This document shows positions 43,659-51,035 of a DNA stretch of 64,000 nucleotides, piece by piece (positions within the stretch are counted from its first letter, which is position 1; every line of letters starts with the position of its first letter). The stretch covers positions 62,001-126,000 of the forward strand of contig JAJVIK010000017.1 of NCBI GenBank assembly GCA_022072055.1. The letters are read 5' to 3'. The notes beneath the pieces were generated by a model. It was given only the letters and a program-made list of their open reading frames with translations, had not been told where the DNA came from and searched no databases. The position numbers and the translations under genes are program-made. Origin of the DNA: a bacterium. Its GTDB lineage: Bacteria > Hinthialibacterota > Hinthialibacteria > OLB16.

Positions 43659-45083
43659 ATGGGCTTGATCAAATTCGGAACCGATGGATGGCGTGGAGTG
43701 ATCGCGCGCGATTTCACCTTCGACCGGGTCGCGGTCGCCGCCGCCGCGGCGGGACAAGTCGCCCTCGAAAAGGATGCGAAACCCACCGCGATGGTGGGCT
43801 ATGACCGTCGCTTCCTCTCGCGCGAGTTCGGGGTCGAGGTCGCCAAGGTTCTCGCGGCTCAGGGCATCCGAGTGCTGCTCTCGAAACAGTTCTGCTCCAC
43901 CCCCTGCACTTCCTTCGTGGCGCGCCGCGAAAAGACTCCGCTTTCGCCGATGCTCACCGCCTCGCACAACCCGGCGATCTGGAACGGCTTCAAGCTCAAA
44001 GGCCCGCACGGCGGCCCGGCCACCCCCGAACAAACCAAACCGGTCCAGGCTCGCGCCACCGAACTGGAGGAGAGCGGCTTCAACCCGTCGCGCATGGATT
44101 GGGAGGAGGCGCTTGGCACGGGAGCGATCACCGAGATTGACGCCACCTCCGATTACCTCGCCGAGGTGAAGAATCATGTCGACAAGAATGTGATCGCCTC
44201 CGCCAAGTTCAAGGTGGTCCTTGATTGCATGTATGGCTCCGGCGCCGGATACCTCAAGGCGCTCCTGGCCGACATGGGGATCGAGGCGGTGGAGATCCGC
44301 TCCGATTTCAATCCGGGATTCGGGGGAGTGAACCCGGAGCCGATCACCGCCAACCTCCGTCCCCTCATCGATCTGGTCCGGAGCTCCGGGGCCGGGCTGG
44401 GACTCGCCACCGATGGGGATGCCGACCGTTTGGGGGTTGTGGACGAAACCGGTCGGTTTGTCACCACGCAGGAGGTCTTCCCCCTGCTCCTCCAGCATCT
44501 TTATGAGGACCGGAAAATGACCGGGGATGTGGTCGCGGCCTGCTCCTCCAGCATCATGCTCCCGCTGCTCTGTTCGCAATACGGGCTCAAGTTCGTGGAG
44601 ACCCCGGTGGGCTTCAAGGATGTCTGCGCCTACATGATCGAGCACGACTCCCTGATCGGCGGGGAGGAAAGCGGCGGGTATGGGATCAAGGGGCACCTCC
44701 CGGAGCGGGATGGGGTGCTGTGCGCGCTGCTCCTGATCGAGATGATGGTCCAGCGCGGGAAGAAGATGAGCGAATTGGTGAACGACCTGATGGAGCAGGT
44801 GGGCTATCACGCCTTCCGGCGCGAGGATGTCCACACCACCCAGGAGAAGAAGGAGGAGGCGCTGCGCCGCGCCCGCGAGACCCCGCCCGACAGCTTCGGG
44901 GGCATCCGAGTCCGGGAGGTTTCGCGCCTGGATGGCTATAAGGCGCACCTCCAGGATGGAAGCTGGCTGTTGGTGCGCGCCTCCGGCACCGAACCGTTGC
45001 TCCGAATCTATTGCGAGGCGACCTCCGACAGGGCGCTGGATGACATTCTGGCCTCGGCGAGAAAGCAACTGCTGGATGAATAA
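43659..45083 (+). CDS. Phosphoglucomutase/phosphomannomutase family protein
   Basis: Alpha-D-phosphohexomutase of 474 residues starting at ATG 43659 behind AAGGAGGT. The active-site serine is Ser102 in TASHNP, the metal loop is DGDADR, the sugar-binding loop is GGEESGG, and the phosphate loop is RASGTEPLLRIY. FGTDGWRG opens the protein. It interconverts hexose 6- and 1-phosphates for glycogen, nucleotide-sugar or cell-wall sugar supply; glucose, mannose and glucosamine forms cannot be told apart by eye. It precedes the sulfatase by 18 bp. Confidence 0.9.
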   Translation: MGLIKFGTDGWRGVIARDFTFDRVAVAAAAAGQVALEKDAKPTAMVGYDRRFLSREFGVEVAKVLAAQGIRVLLSKQFCSTPCTSFVARREKTPLSPMLTASHNPAIWNGFKLKGPHGGPATPEQTKPVQARATELEESGFNPSRMDWEEALGTGAITEIDATSDYLAEVKNHVDKNVIASAKFKVVLDCMYGSGAGYLKALLADMGIEAVEIRSDFNPGFGGVNPEPITANLRPLIDLVRSSGAGLGLATDGDADRLGVVDETGRFVTTQEVFPLLLQHLYEDRKMTGDVVAACSSSIMLPLLCSQYGLKFVETPVGFKDVCAYMIEHDSLIGGEESGGYGIKGHLPERDGVLCALLLIEMMVQRGKKMSELVNDLMEQVGYHAFRREDVHTTQEKKEEALRRARETPPDSFGGIRVREVSRLDGYKAHLQDGSWLLVRASGTEPLLRIYCEATSDRALDDILASARKQLLDE

Positions 45084-45101
45084 GACATTCAAGGAGTACT
45101 G

Positions 45102-46457
45102 ATGACAGGCAAGATTTCCCGGCGCGCGGCCACTGCCGCGATTCTCGGCGCGGCAGCATTTCCCTCGGTGATCCGTCGCGCTTCAGCCGCGCCGGAGCCT
45201 CCCAACATCCTCTTCATCCTCGCGGATGACATGGTCTTTCGCGCCATGGGCTGCGCCGGAAACAGCGAGATCGAGACCCCTAATCTGGACCGACTCGCGC
45301 GCGAGGGAACTCGTTTCACCCGCTGCCATGTCTCCAACCCGATCTGCACCCCCAGCCGCGCCACCATCCTCACCGGGCAGTATGGCTGCCGGAACGGGGT
45401 GACCTTTTTCGGGATGCCGATCCGCGAAGACTCGCCGCGCCTGCCGAGACTCCTCAACGAAGCCGGATACCACACCGGATACACCGGCAAATGGCACAAC
45501 AATTCGCGCCCGAATCAGCACGGTTTTCAGCATATGCGTCATGTGTTCCTCGGCGGCATGCATGGCTATGACGATATCCCGGTGGTCGAGCACGCGGACG
45601 ACAAACCGAGCATCCTCACGGGGCAGCCCTCCACGGTCTTCACGGATGCCGCGCTGGAACTCCTGCAAGGCTCCCTCCAGGAACCCTACTGCCTGTTTGT
45701 GTGCCACAAGGCGCCGCATGACCCGCGAAACCCCCCTCCCGAGTATGAGGCCATGTATCCCCCGGAGAAGATCACCCTCCCGCCAAACTTCATGCGCGAG
45801 CCGCGCTTCGACCCGCTCACTCTTCACATTCGCGACGAACTGCTCCACCCACGCCCCTTCGACCCCGAGCTCATCCGCCGCGAGACCGGCAAGTATTACG
45901 GTCTGATCTCCCATTTGGATTCCCAGGTGGGACGGCTGCTCGACCACCTGGAGAAGTCCGGGCAGTTGGAGAGGTCCGTGATTGTGTTCGCCTCGGACAA
46001 CGGGCTGACCCTGGGCGCGCACGGATTGCTCGGGAAACAGACCCTTTATGAGGAGGGGGTGCGGGTTCCGCTGATTATGCGCGGGCCGGGAATCCCGGCG
46101 GGGAGGGTTTGTGACGCGCTCGTGGACCTGATGGACCTTTTCCCGACCTTTCTCGATTTCGCCGGAGCGCCGATTCCCGCCGAGGTTCAAGGGCATTCCC
46201 TACGGCCGCTCCTGGCCGGAGAGAAGGAGGAGGTTCGAGACTCGATCTTTTGCCACTATGAGGATTACTTCCGGATGGTCCGCACCCCAAGCCACAAGCT
46301 TGTCCGTCACTTGAAGACCGGGCGCGAGGAACTCTTTGAGTTGGAGGCGGATCCCTTCGAGCTTCAGGACCTCAGCGGATCACCCGAACACACGCGCCTG
46401 CGAAAGGCGCTCGGCGAACGATTGGATCGTTGGCGGAAGGAGATTGAGGCGGTTTGA
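45102..46457 (+). CDS. Sulfatase (type I, formylglycine dependent), Tat-exported
   Basis: Protein of 451 residues with a twin-arginine leader (SRRAATAAILGAAAF, cleavage near ASAA). The sulfatase signature is CTPSR at 82-86, where Cys82 is oxidised to formylglycine by a maturation enzyme that is not in this window. Metal ligands are in ILADDM and ASDNGLTLGAHGLLGKQ. GKWHNN supplies the conserved Lys and His, and the C-terminal section DALVDLMDLFPTFLDFAG is usual. The target is probably a sulfated polysaccharide. Its last 78 bp overlap a convergent gene. Confidence 0.93.
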   Translation: MTGKISRRAATAAILGAAAFPSVIRRASAAPEPPNILFILADDMVFRAMGCAGNSEIETPNLDRLAREGTRFTRCHVSNPICTPSRATILTGQYGCRNGVTFFGMPIREDSPRLPRLLNEAGYHTGYTGKWHNNSRPNQHGFQHMRHVFLGGMHGYDDIPVVEHADDKPSILTGQPSTVFTDAALELLQGSLQEPYCLFVCHKAPHDPRNPPPEYEAMYPPEKITLPPNFMREPRFDPLTLHIRDELLHPRPFDPELIRRETGKYYGLISHLDSQVGRLLDHLEKSGQLERSVIVFASDNGLTLGAHGLLGKQTLYEEGVRVPLIMRGPGIPAGRVCDALVDLMDLFPTFLDFAGAPIPAEVQGHSLRPLLAGEKEEVRDSIFCHYEDYFRMVRTPSHKLVRHLKTGREELFELEADPFELQDLSGSPEHTRLRKALGERLDRWRKEIEAV

Positions 46458-47009
46458 GTTCGCGGCGCGCCTGGCCTCGCGGTTTCCGCCTTCCCGAATC
46501 TTTTGGAACTCGGCGACCACCGTGTCTTCAAACCAGGTCTGCGCGCCGAGTTGGGTTCCGCGTTGAATGAGGATCAGAAACGGTCCCATGCGATCAAAGG
46601 CCACCTCAGTGGGAACGGTGTCCCTCAAACACTCGGCTCGGTCCCGCGCGGCCTGGGCCTCCTCCTCGGTTCGAAACTCGATGTAGGTCACGAAGCCCAT
46701 CTCTCCGAGGATCGCTATTTGCTGCTGGTGTCCCCAGATATGGAAGCCATCCGAAAAGCGGTCAAACAGCGGGCTGTCGAATAGGGTCCCGCGGGTGAAA
46801 TTCACCTCTCGCAGGACCTTCACATCCCCCGTGGTGCGCAACCGGATGCGCTCGTATTCCTCGTGGATCGCGGGCTGTCCCTCGATGCTGTCCGGATCGA
46901 TCATCAGGTTCAGGCACACCGCCAGTCCCACCAGGAGCATGATCACTTTGAGCCCCTGTGAGTCCCCGCGTGATGCTCCAACCGCTCGACCGGTGAATGG
47001 AATTCGCAT
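46380..47009 (-). CDS. Hypothetical single-helix membrane protein, 209 aa
   Basis: I do not recognise this gene. One membrane helix near the N-terminus (LKVIMLLVGLAVCLNLMI) is followed by an outside domain with mixed strands and helices (ILGEMGFVTYIEFRTEEEAQAARDRAECL). It contains no recognisable motif. ATG 47009 is preferred over ATG 47021 as it leaves the basic leader before the helix. It overlaps the end of the convergent sulfatase gene by 78 bp, so one of the two tails may be misjudged. Confidence 0.6.
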   Translation of the reverse strand: MRIPFTGRAVGASRGDSQGLKVIMLLVGLAVCLNLMIDPDSIEGQPAIHEEYERIRLRTTGDVKVLREVNFTRGTLFDSPLFDRFSDGFHIWGHQQQIAILGEMGFVTYIEFRTEEEAQAARDRAECLRDTVPTEVAFDRMGPFLILIQRGTQLGAQTWFEDTVVAEFQKIREGGNREARRAANSNRLNLLPPTIQSFAERLSQARVFG

Positions 47010-47087
47010 GGCGTTATCCAACTCTTTCGCTCGTGTCCTGAGATCTTCGGTTCGTTCAAATAAGAAGACGCTTGAATCCGATCTTTG

Positions 47088-47543
47088 TTACAGGCTCGAG
47101 GAACGGTAGTCGCGAGACGGTCCCTCGATGTCGCTCAGATCATCCGGGTCCCAGCGATCCCAGGGACGCTCGAACAGACGCGCGGTTTCCTCCTTGAGCA
47201 GCGCCCACAGGGTGTAGATCCCGAGCAGGGTTCCCAGCGGGAAATGGATCAAGCTCAAGGCCCCGGCGACAATCCCAAGCACGCGCGCCCAGCGCTTGCG
47301 CTGCAGAAGCCCATACCCCGCGACGGCAAGGAACAGGGCCAGCAAGGCGGAATAGAGCACCAGGAAGAACCCGATCACCGAGAGCACGGTCCCGGCGCCG
47401 ATCCCCCCCAGCGGTCCCGCCACGAGGAAACCGGGGATGAAACCCACCCCCGCCAGCGCGAGAAGAAACAGCAGCGCGAAAAACCCCTTGTACAGGCCAT
47501 ACGCGAGGAACAGGACTCCAAGAAGCTTCACATGCGTCCCCAT
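47088..47543 (-). CDS. Membrane protein at the end of the psp operon
   Basis: Protein of 151 residues with four hydrophobic helices (about 6-30, 35-60, 60-82 and 92-116). The RKRWARVLGIVAGALSLIHFPLGTLLGIYTLWALL stretch is widespread in small bacterial membrane proteins of unknown function, often beside psp-like genes. It ends with a short acidic tail. A hairpin repeat lies in the 46 bp between it and pspC. Confidence 0.68.
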   Translation of the reverse strand: MGTHVKLLGVLFLAYGLYKGFFALLFLLALAGVGFIPGFLVAGPLGGIGAGTVLSVIGFFLVLYSALLALFLAVAGYGLLQRKRWARVLGIVAGALSLIHFPLGTLLGIYTLWALLKEETARLFERPWDRWDPDDLSDIEGPSRDYRSSSL

Positions 47544-47569
47544 GAGCGTGTTCTCCTTTCGCCGACTTG

Positions 47570-47590
47570 GGACAGGCGGGACGCCTGTCC
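47570..47590. repeat. Short palindromic repeat in the psp operon
   Basis: Perfect 9-bp hairpin GGACAGGCG/CGCCTGTCC with a GGA loop. The pspC stop codon (TAG, 47592-47590) overlaps its end by one base. Palindromes of this type recur in many GC-rich genomes; I see only this one in the window. Confidence 0.6.
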
Positions 47591-47973
47591 TACTCGTGCA
47601 ACCGGCTCTCCCAGTCGTAATCGCGGGCGGTGACAATGTCCTCCATCCGGCGGATGCGCCGGTCGAGGCTGTCGAAGGTCCGCTTGAGGCGATGCAGGGC
47701 CATGCTGCGCGAGGAGACGTACGAGTTGTAAAACTCGCGGTCATCCTCGCTCTCGAACGGGATTACCGGTTCGGGTTTCATCACCAGCGCGCCGACAATG
47801 TAGGCGATCAGGAGCGGCCAGATTCCGGTCATGATGCAGGCGATCACCGTGATCACGCGCATCCAGAACACCGGGAAGTCGAGGTATTCCGCAATCCCCT
47901 TGCAGACCCCGAAGATGGCCCCATCCCGCGCGCGGTAAAGGGTCTTGGTTTCTTCATGGTAGTGACGGTTCAT
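47590..47973 (-). CDS. pspC: PspC-domain protein
   Basis: Inner-membrane protein of 127 residues of the phage-shock family. The conserved opening is TKTLYRARDGAIFGVCKGIAEYLDFPVFWMRVITVIACIM, followed by the second helix (WPLLIAYIVGALVM). The C-terminal part (about 85-125) is a charged coil with RLKRTFDSLDRRIRRMED. In E. coli PspC with PspB signals membrane stress and releases PspA from PspF. ATG 47973 has AAGGTG seven bases upstream; ATG 47979 is possible. The PspB-like genes lie upstream in the same operon. Confidence 0.9.
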   Translation of the reverse strand: MNRHYHEETKTLYRARDGAIFGVCKGIAEYLDFPVFWMRVITVIACIMTGIWPLLIAYIVGALVMKPEPVIPFESEDDREFYNSYVSSRSMALHRLKRTFDSLDRRIRRMEDIVTARDYDWESRLHE

Positions 47974-48013
47974 GGTCATTCACCTTTCCACTTTCTGTAT
48001 CACCCTCCCCCAG

Positions 48014-48065
48014 CCCCTCCCGCGTGCGGGAGGGGAGCCGTTTCCTCCCCCTTGAAAGGGGGAGG
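48014..48065. repeat. Pair of perfect hairpins between pspC and the upstream gene
   Basis: Two 10-bp perfect stems stand side by side: CCCCTCCCGC/GCGGGAGGGG (48014-48035) and CCTCCCCCTT/AAGGGGGAGG (48044-48065). The second belongs to a type of palindrome seen in many GC-rich bacterial genomes. In the operon they could reduce read-through into pspC. Confidence 0.6.
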
Positions 48066-48079
48066 TTAGGTGGGGGTCG

Positions 48080-48283
48080 TCAAAGCGCCTTCACCACAAT
48101 GATCCCACTTAACAAGCAAAGCGGGGCTCCGATCAGGATCAACGGCGGAACCAGACACATCAGCGCTCCGATCCCGAAGAATATCAATCCCAAGACCAGC
48201 GCCACGGTCCGCCCCAAGAGCTCGATCAGAAGCAGCGCGAGCTTAAATGGAAGCAACAAGATGGAACCCAGCACATGCAACAT
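48080..48283 (-). CDS. Tiny hydrophobic protein of the psp operon
   Basis: A 67-residue protein that is almost entirely hydrophobic, with two helices (about 5-35 and 38-62; IGALMCLVPPLILIGAPLCLL between). Its place between the PspB-like and PspC genes, and its 13-bp spacing from the former, argue that it is real. No family is recognised; PspG is a functional analogue to consider, without sequence proof. Confidence 0.6.
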   Translation of the reverse strand: MLHVLGSILLLPFKLALLLIELLGRTVALVLGLIFFGIGALMCLVPPLILIGAPLCLLSGIIVVKAL

Positions 48284-48296
48284 CGGCGGCGCCTCC

Positions 48297-48566
48297 TTAT
48301 TCCCGATCCCCGACTGTCCGATCCGCTTCGCGGACCCGATCCAGCAGCAGGGTCTCCAGGGCTTCGATTCGTTTCTCCATCCGGACGGCGATGCGGTTGA
48401 GCTCCTGGATGGTTTGCACATCCTCCTTGCTCGCGCCCGCTCCGCCGACCGAGCCGGAGCCATCCTTGCCCTTGAGAATCTTGAGGGCGGTGATCCCAAA
48501 GCCGCATAGAATCGCGACCAGGGGGATGCTGAACACCATGATGACCGCGAGTATGTCCACTCCCAT
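48297..48566 (-). CDS. PspB-like protein, fourth tandem copy
   Basis: Protein of 89 residues, closest in size to PspB. One membrane helix (about 4-28, ILAVIMVFSIPLVAILCGF) is followed by a Gly/Ser linker and the PspB-type coil VQTIQELNRIAVRMEKRIEALETLLLDR. The same coil ends the three genes upstream. It begins 14 bp after the third copy. By analogy it would partner PspC in stress sensing. Confidence 0.78.
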   Translation of the reverse strand: MGVDILAVIMVFSIPLVAILCGFGITALKILKGKDGSGSVGGAGASKEDVQTIQELNRIAVRMEKRIEALETLLLDRVREADRTVGDRE

Positions 48567-48580
48567 CGAGGCAGCTCCTT

Positions 48581-48973
48581 TCAGTTCGCCGAATCCGGTC
48601 GGGATTCCTCACCGCTCAGGTTTCGCGTGTTGTACATCAGCAGGGTCTCCAGCGACTCCACCCGGCGCTCCAGGCCGGACAACCCCTGGTGGACCTCCTG
48701 AAGAATCCGACTCTCCTCTTCCCCGCCCCGATCAGCTCGCTTGTCCCCCCTGATCAGGAGGAACAAGCCGATCAGGAAGGTTGATCCCAGCAAGAGCAGA
48801 GTCGGCGTCATCGCCAATCGTATCGTCCTGGATGCCCCCTGCGGGGTCCCTCCCTCCAGCATCGCTGTCGGCGCCGAAAGGTCCTGGTAGGCGACAAGTC
48901 TCACTCCCCAATACCCCAGCGGAAGCGCCAGGAAGAGGACAAATCCGATCAGAATGCAACCCAGTGCGCGCAT
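48581..48973 (-). CDS. PspB-like protein, third tandem copy
   Basis: Protein of 130 residues with two membrane helices (about 6-28 and 55-74) and a C-terminal coil ILQEVHQGLSGLERRVESLETLLM that aligns with the other copies. The outside loop between the helices is about 25 residues. It ends 14 bp before the next copy. Classic PspB has one helix, so this form is extended. Confidence 0.72.
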   Translation of the reverse strand: MRALGCILIGFVLFLALPLGYWGVRLVAYQDLSAPTAMLEGGTPQGASRTIRLAMTPTLLLLGSTFLIGLFLLIRGDKRADRGGEEESRILQEVHQGLSGLERRVESLETLLMYNTRNLSGEESRPDSAN

Positions 48974-48992
48974 AATCGCCTGCTCCTCGGTC

Positions 48993-49388
48993 CTAAAGTT
49001 TGTGGAGGAACGAATCCTCGCGAGACTTTTCCATCCAGAGGGTTTCCAGCGCCTCGATCCGCTCCTCCATGCGAGTCATCGAGCGGTGGATTTCCTGAAT
49101 AAGCTGGGTCTCCTCCAGATTCCGATCTTGGGAATCCTTCCCGGCACGGATTTCATAGGCCTTGAGGGCGCCTTTAACGAGCAAGCTGATCGTGATCACC
49201 GTGGCCACGCAGACAATGGCCACTGTATCCGCGTCGATTCCGGGACCGGTGGAGAGACCTTGAACCAGGTCCCCGCCTTGCAGACGGGCGCGGGCGAGGG
49301 AGGGCAGGAAGATCGCGACCCCGACCAACCCGATCTGGATCAACAGGATGACCACCACCACGCCAACTAGGATTCCGACGAGCCTCAT
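48993..49388 (-). CDS. PspB-like protein, second tandem copy
   Basis: Protein of 131 residues. ATG 49388 is chosen to start at the first helix (VGILVGVVVVILLIQIGLVG); an in-frame start at 49403 would overlap the previous gene. A second helix is at about 60-80 and the PspB coil is TQLIQEIHRSMTRMEERIEALETLW. It ends 19 bp before the third copy. Confidence 0.73.
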   Translation of the reverse strand: MRLVGILVGVVVVILLIQIGLVGVAIFLPSLARARLQGGDLVQGLSTGPGIDADTVAIVCVATVITISLLVKGALKAYEIRAGKDSQDRNLEETQLIQEIHRSMTRMEERIEALETLWMEKSREDSFLHKL

Positions 49389-49399
49389 GGACTTCCTCC

Positions 49400-49732
49400 T
49401 CACGGTTCTTCGTAGGTCGAGGCGCGGTCCAGAAGAATGGTCTCGAGCGTCTCGATCCGCCGTTCCATCCCGGCGAGACTGTTGTGAATCTCCTGGATAA
49501 GCCGGGTCTCATCCCGGCTCCAATCCTCGCCCCGCTTGCGCACGGGTCGCCCGGAGGCGCCCCGCAGGAGGGCGTAAAGCCCCCAACACACCACCCCCAG
49601 CACCGCCACCGGCGCGAGCACCACCAGGAGCACCACCGCAAGGGCGGTGAGCAGTCCGACCCCCGCCAGCACAATCGGCAGGGCGAGCATGACCGCCGCC
49701 GCCAACAAGATCAGCTTGAGGATCAACCGCAT
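49400..49732 (-). CDS. PspB-like protein, first tandem copy
   Basis: Protein of 110 residues: a long hydrophobic region (about 3-58) that may cross twice, a basic stretch, then the coil TRLIQEIHNSLAGMERRIETLETILL. It starts 103 bp after pspA and ends 11 bp before the second copy. ATG 49732 begins the hydrophobic segment; upstream in-frame codons run into low-complexity Arg-rich shadow. Confidence 0.72.
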   Translation of the reverse strand: MRLILKLILLAAAVMLALPIVLAGVGLLTALAVVLLVVLAPVAVLGVVCWGLYALLRGASGRPVRKRGEDWSRDETRLIQEIHNSLAGMERRIETLETILLDRASTYEEP

Positions 49733-49835
49733 CGCATTGCCCCCTCCCGCTCGGAGCCACGCTCGCCGCCTGGGTTGCACCCGACTCGTGCCGGACTGAT
49801 CTGCCTGTCGGGGTGATTCTACCACCCGGCCCGGG

Positions 49836-50519
49836 CTATGTCGTTTGCGAAGTTCCGGCCTTCTGGCGCACGCTGTCCTTAAGGGCAACCAGCTCCTTCT
49901 CGATCTCCTCGTCCTCCTGGAGCTTGGCGAATTCATCCTCAAGGGTCGGCTTGCGGGCGAAGTTCACCAGGTCGGCCTCGGCCTCCATGCGCTCGATTCG
50001 GTTCTCGAACTTCTCGAAGCGCACAAAGGCATCCGAGGTGTCCACCTTGCGGATCCGCTCCTGGGCCTCCTTCTTGCTGCGGGCGCGAATGTGGCGCTGG
50101 ACCAGGAGTCGCTGACGCTCGCGAGCCGAGGAGAGCTTATCCTCCAGCTGGCGCATGTCTTCCTGGTACTGCTCCACGATTTGGTCGCAGTGACGCATCT
50201 CCTCCTCCAGGGAGGCCGCGCGGTCGCGGTAGCGCTTCTTCTCGTGAAGCGCCTCGCGCGCCAACTCGTCGCGCCCCTTGGCCACCGCGAGCTGGGCTTT
50301 CTCCTCCCAACGGGCCGCGCGGGTCTTGCACTCATCCAGCTGACGCTGGGTTTTCTTCCGGGCCGCCATCGCCCCGGCGCAGGAGGCGCGGACCTCGACC
50401 AGCGTGTCCTCCATCTCCTGGATCATCAGACGAACCATTTTCTCGGGGTCCTCGGCCTTGTCCAACATCGCGTTGATGTTGGAGCTGATGATGTCTCGCA
50501 CTCGTGTGAAGATTCCCAT
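49836..50519 (-). CDS. pspA: Phage shock protein A (PspA/IM30 family)
   Basis: Peripheral membrane protein of 227 residues starting at ATG 50519 behind AAGGAGG. The family start GIFTRVRDIISSNINAMLDKAEDPEKMVRLMIQEMEDTLVEVR is unmistakable, followed by a long coiled coil (to about 190). PspA is an ESCRT-III-like protein that binds damaged membranes and restrains PspF. The C-terminal 35 residues hold the last helix. It is the second gene of the operon. Confidence 0.95.
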   Translation of the reverse strand: MGIFTRVRDIISSNINAMLDKAEDPEKMVRLMIQEMEDTLVEVRASCAGAMAARKKTQRQLDECKTRAARWEEKAQLAVAKGRDELAREALHEKKRYRDRAASLEEEMRHCDQIVEQYQEDMRQLEDKLSSARERQRLLVQRHIRARSKKEAQERIRKVDTSDAFVRFEKFENRIERMEAEADLVNFARKPTLEDEFAKLQEDEEIEKELVALKDSVRQKAGTSQTT

Positions 50520-50574
50520 TTTCCTGTTCCTCCTTAATTCCCACGGGGAGGGGTTCTCCCCCACCCCACGATTC

Positions 50575-50865
50575 TCAGTTCGGTTGATACGGGCGAATCG
50601 GCGAATAAACCGGGGTGATTGCGAGACGCTCCAGCGCGGCATAGAGACGGAGGAAAACCTCGCGCTCCAGCACCAACACCTCGGATTCCCGCTCCTTGCT
50701 CTTTGGGACCGCTCCCTCACGGTCGCGGTTCGGATGCTCGCGGTTCTGCTTGGCGGAGCTCGGGAAGGCCAAGGCGCTGATCGGACGGCTCAGGGTCACT
50801 TCGCTCGCGCCCCCATCCCGCAGGATGCCCCACTCCCCACTCGATGCATTCAGCCAGTACCTCAT
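50575..50865 (-). CDS. Unknown first gene of the psp operon
   Basis: Protein of 96 residues. ATG 50865 has an AGAGG ribosome site about ten bases upstream; ATG 50874 sits right on it. It has no signal, membrane helix or known motif. The N-terminal part has short strands (WGILRDGGASEVTLSRPI) and the C-terminal part a helix with EREVFLRLYAALERL. It occupies the first place of the operon, 55 bp before pspA, so a role in Psp control is possible, but the coding status is less sure than that of its neighbours. Confidence 0.5.
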   Translation of the reverse strand: MRYWLNASSGEWGILRDGGASEVTLSRPISALAFPSSAKQNREHPNRDREGAVPKSKERESEVLVLEREVFLRLYAALERLAITPVYSPIRPYQPN

Positions 50866-50932
50866 CGGACCCATCCTCTCTCTCTTTCAGGATCCGGGAG
50901 ATGCGCCCCGATCCCTCATCTGCCTGGGTCCT

Positions 50933-50951
50933 AAAACAGGAACAATGCCAG
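50933..50951 (-). promoter_or_regulatory. Candidate sigma-54 promoter of the psp operon
   Basis: On the minus strand CTGGCATTGTTCCTGTTTT has a good -24 half (TGGCAT) and, ten bases after GG, GT in place of GC at -12. Transcription would begin near 50921. PspF is a sigma-54 activator encoded divergently, so such a site is expected here; this is the best one I find by eye. Confidence 0.45.
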
Positions 50952-50996
50952 CCCCGCAATCTCAGATTAAGGGCAGCAATTTCAAGGGGTTATGGA

Positions 50997-51024
50997 TTGA
51001 CCCACGGGCTGGGAGTGCTAAACT
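50997..51024 (+). promoter_or_regulatory. Sigma-70-type promoter of pspF
   Basis: TTGACC (50997-51002), 16-bp spacer, TAAACT (51019-51024) with an upstream TGC extended -10. The start point would be about five bases before ATG 51036, so a leaderless or nearly leaderless message. Confidence 0.5.
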
Positions 51025-51035
51025 ACGCCTCACGA

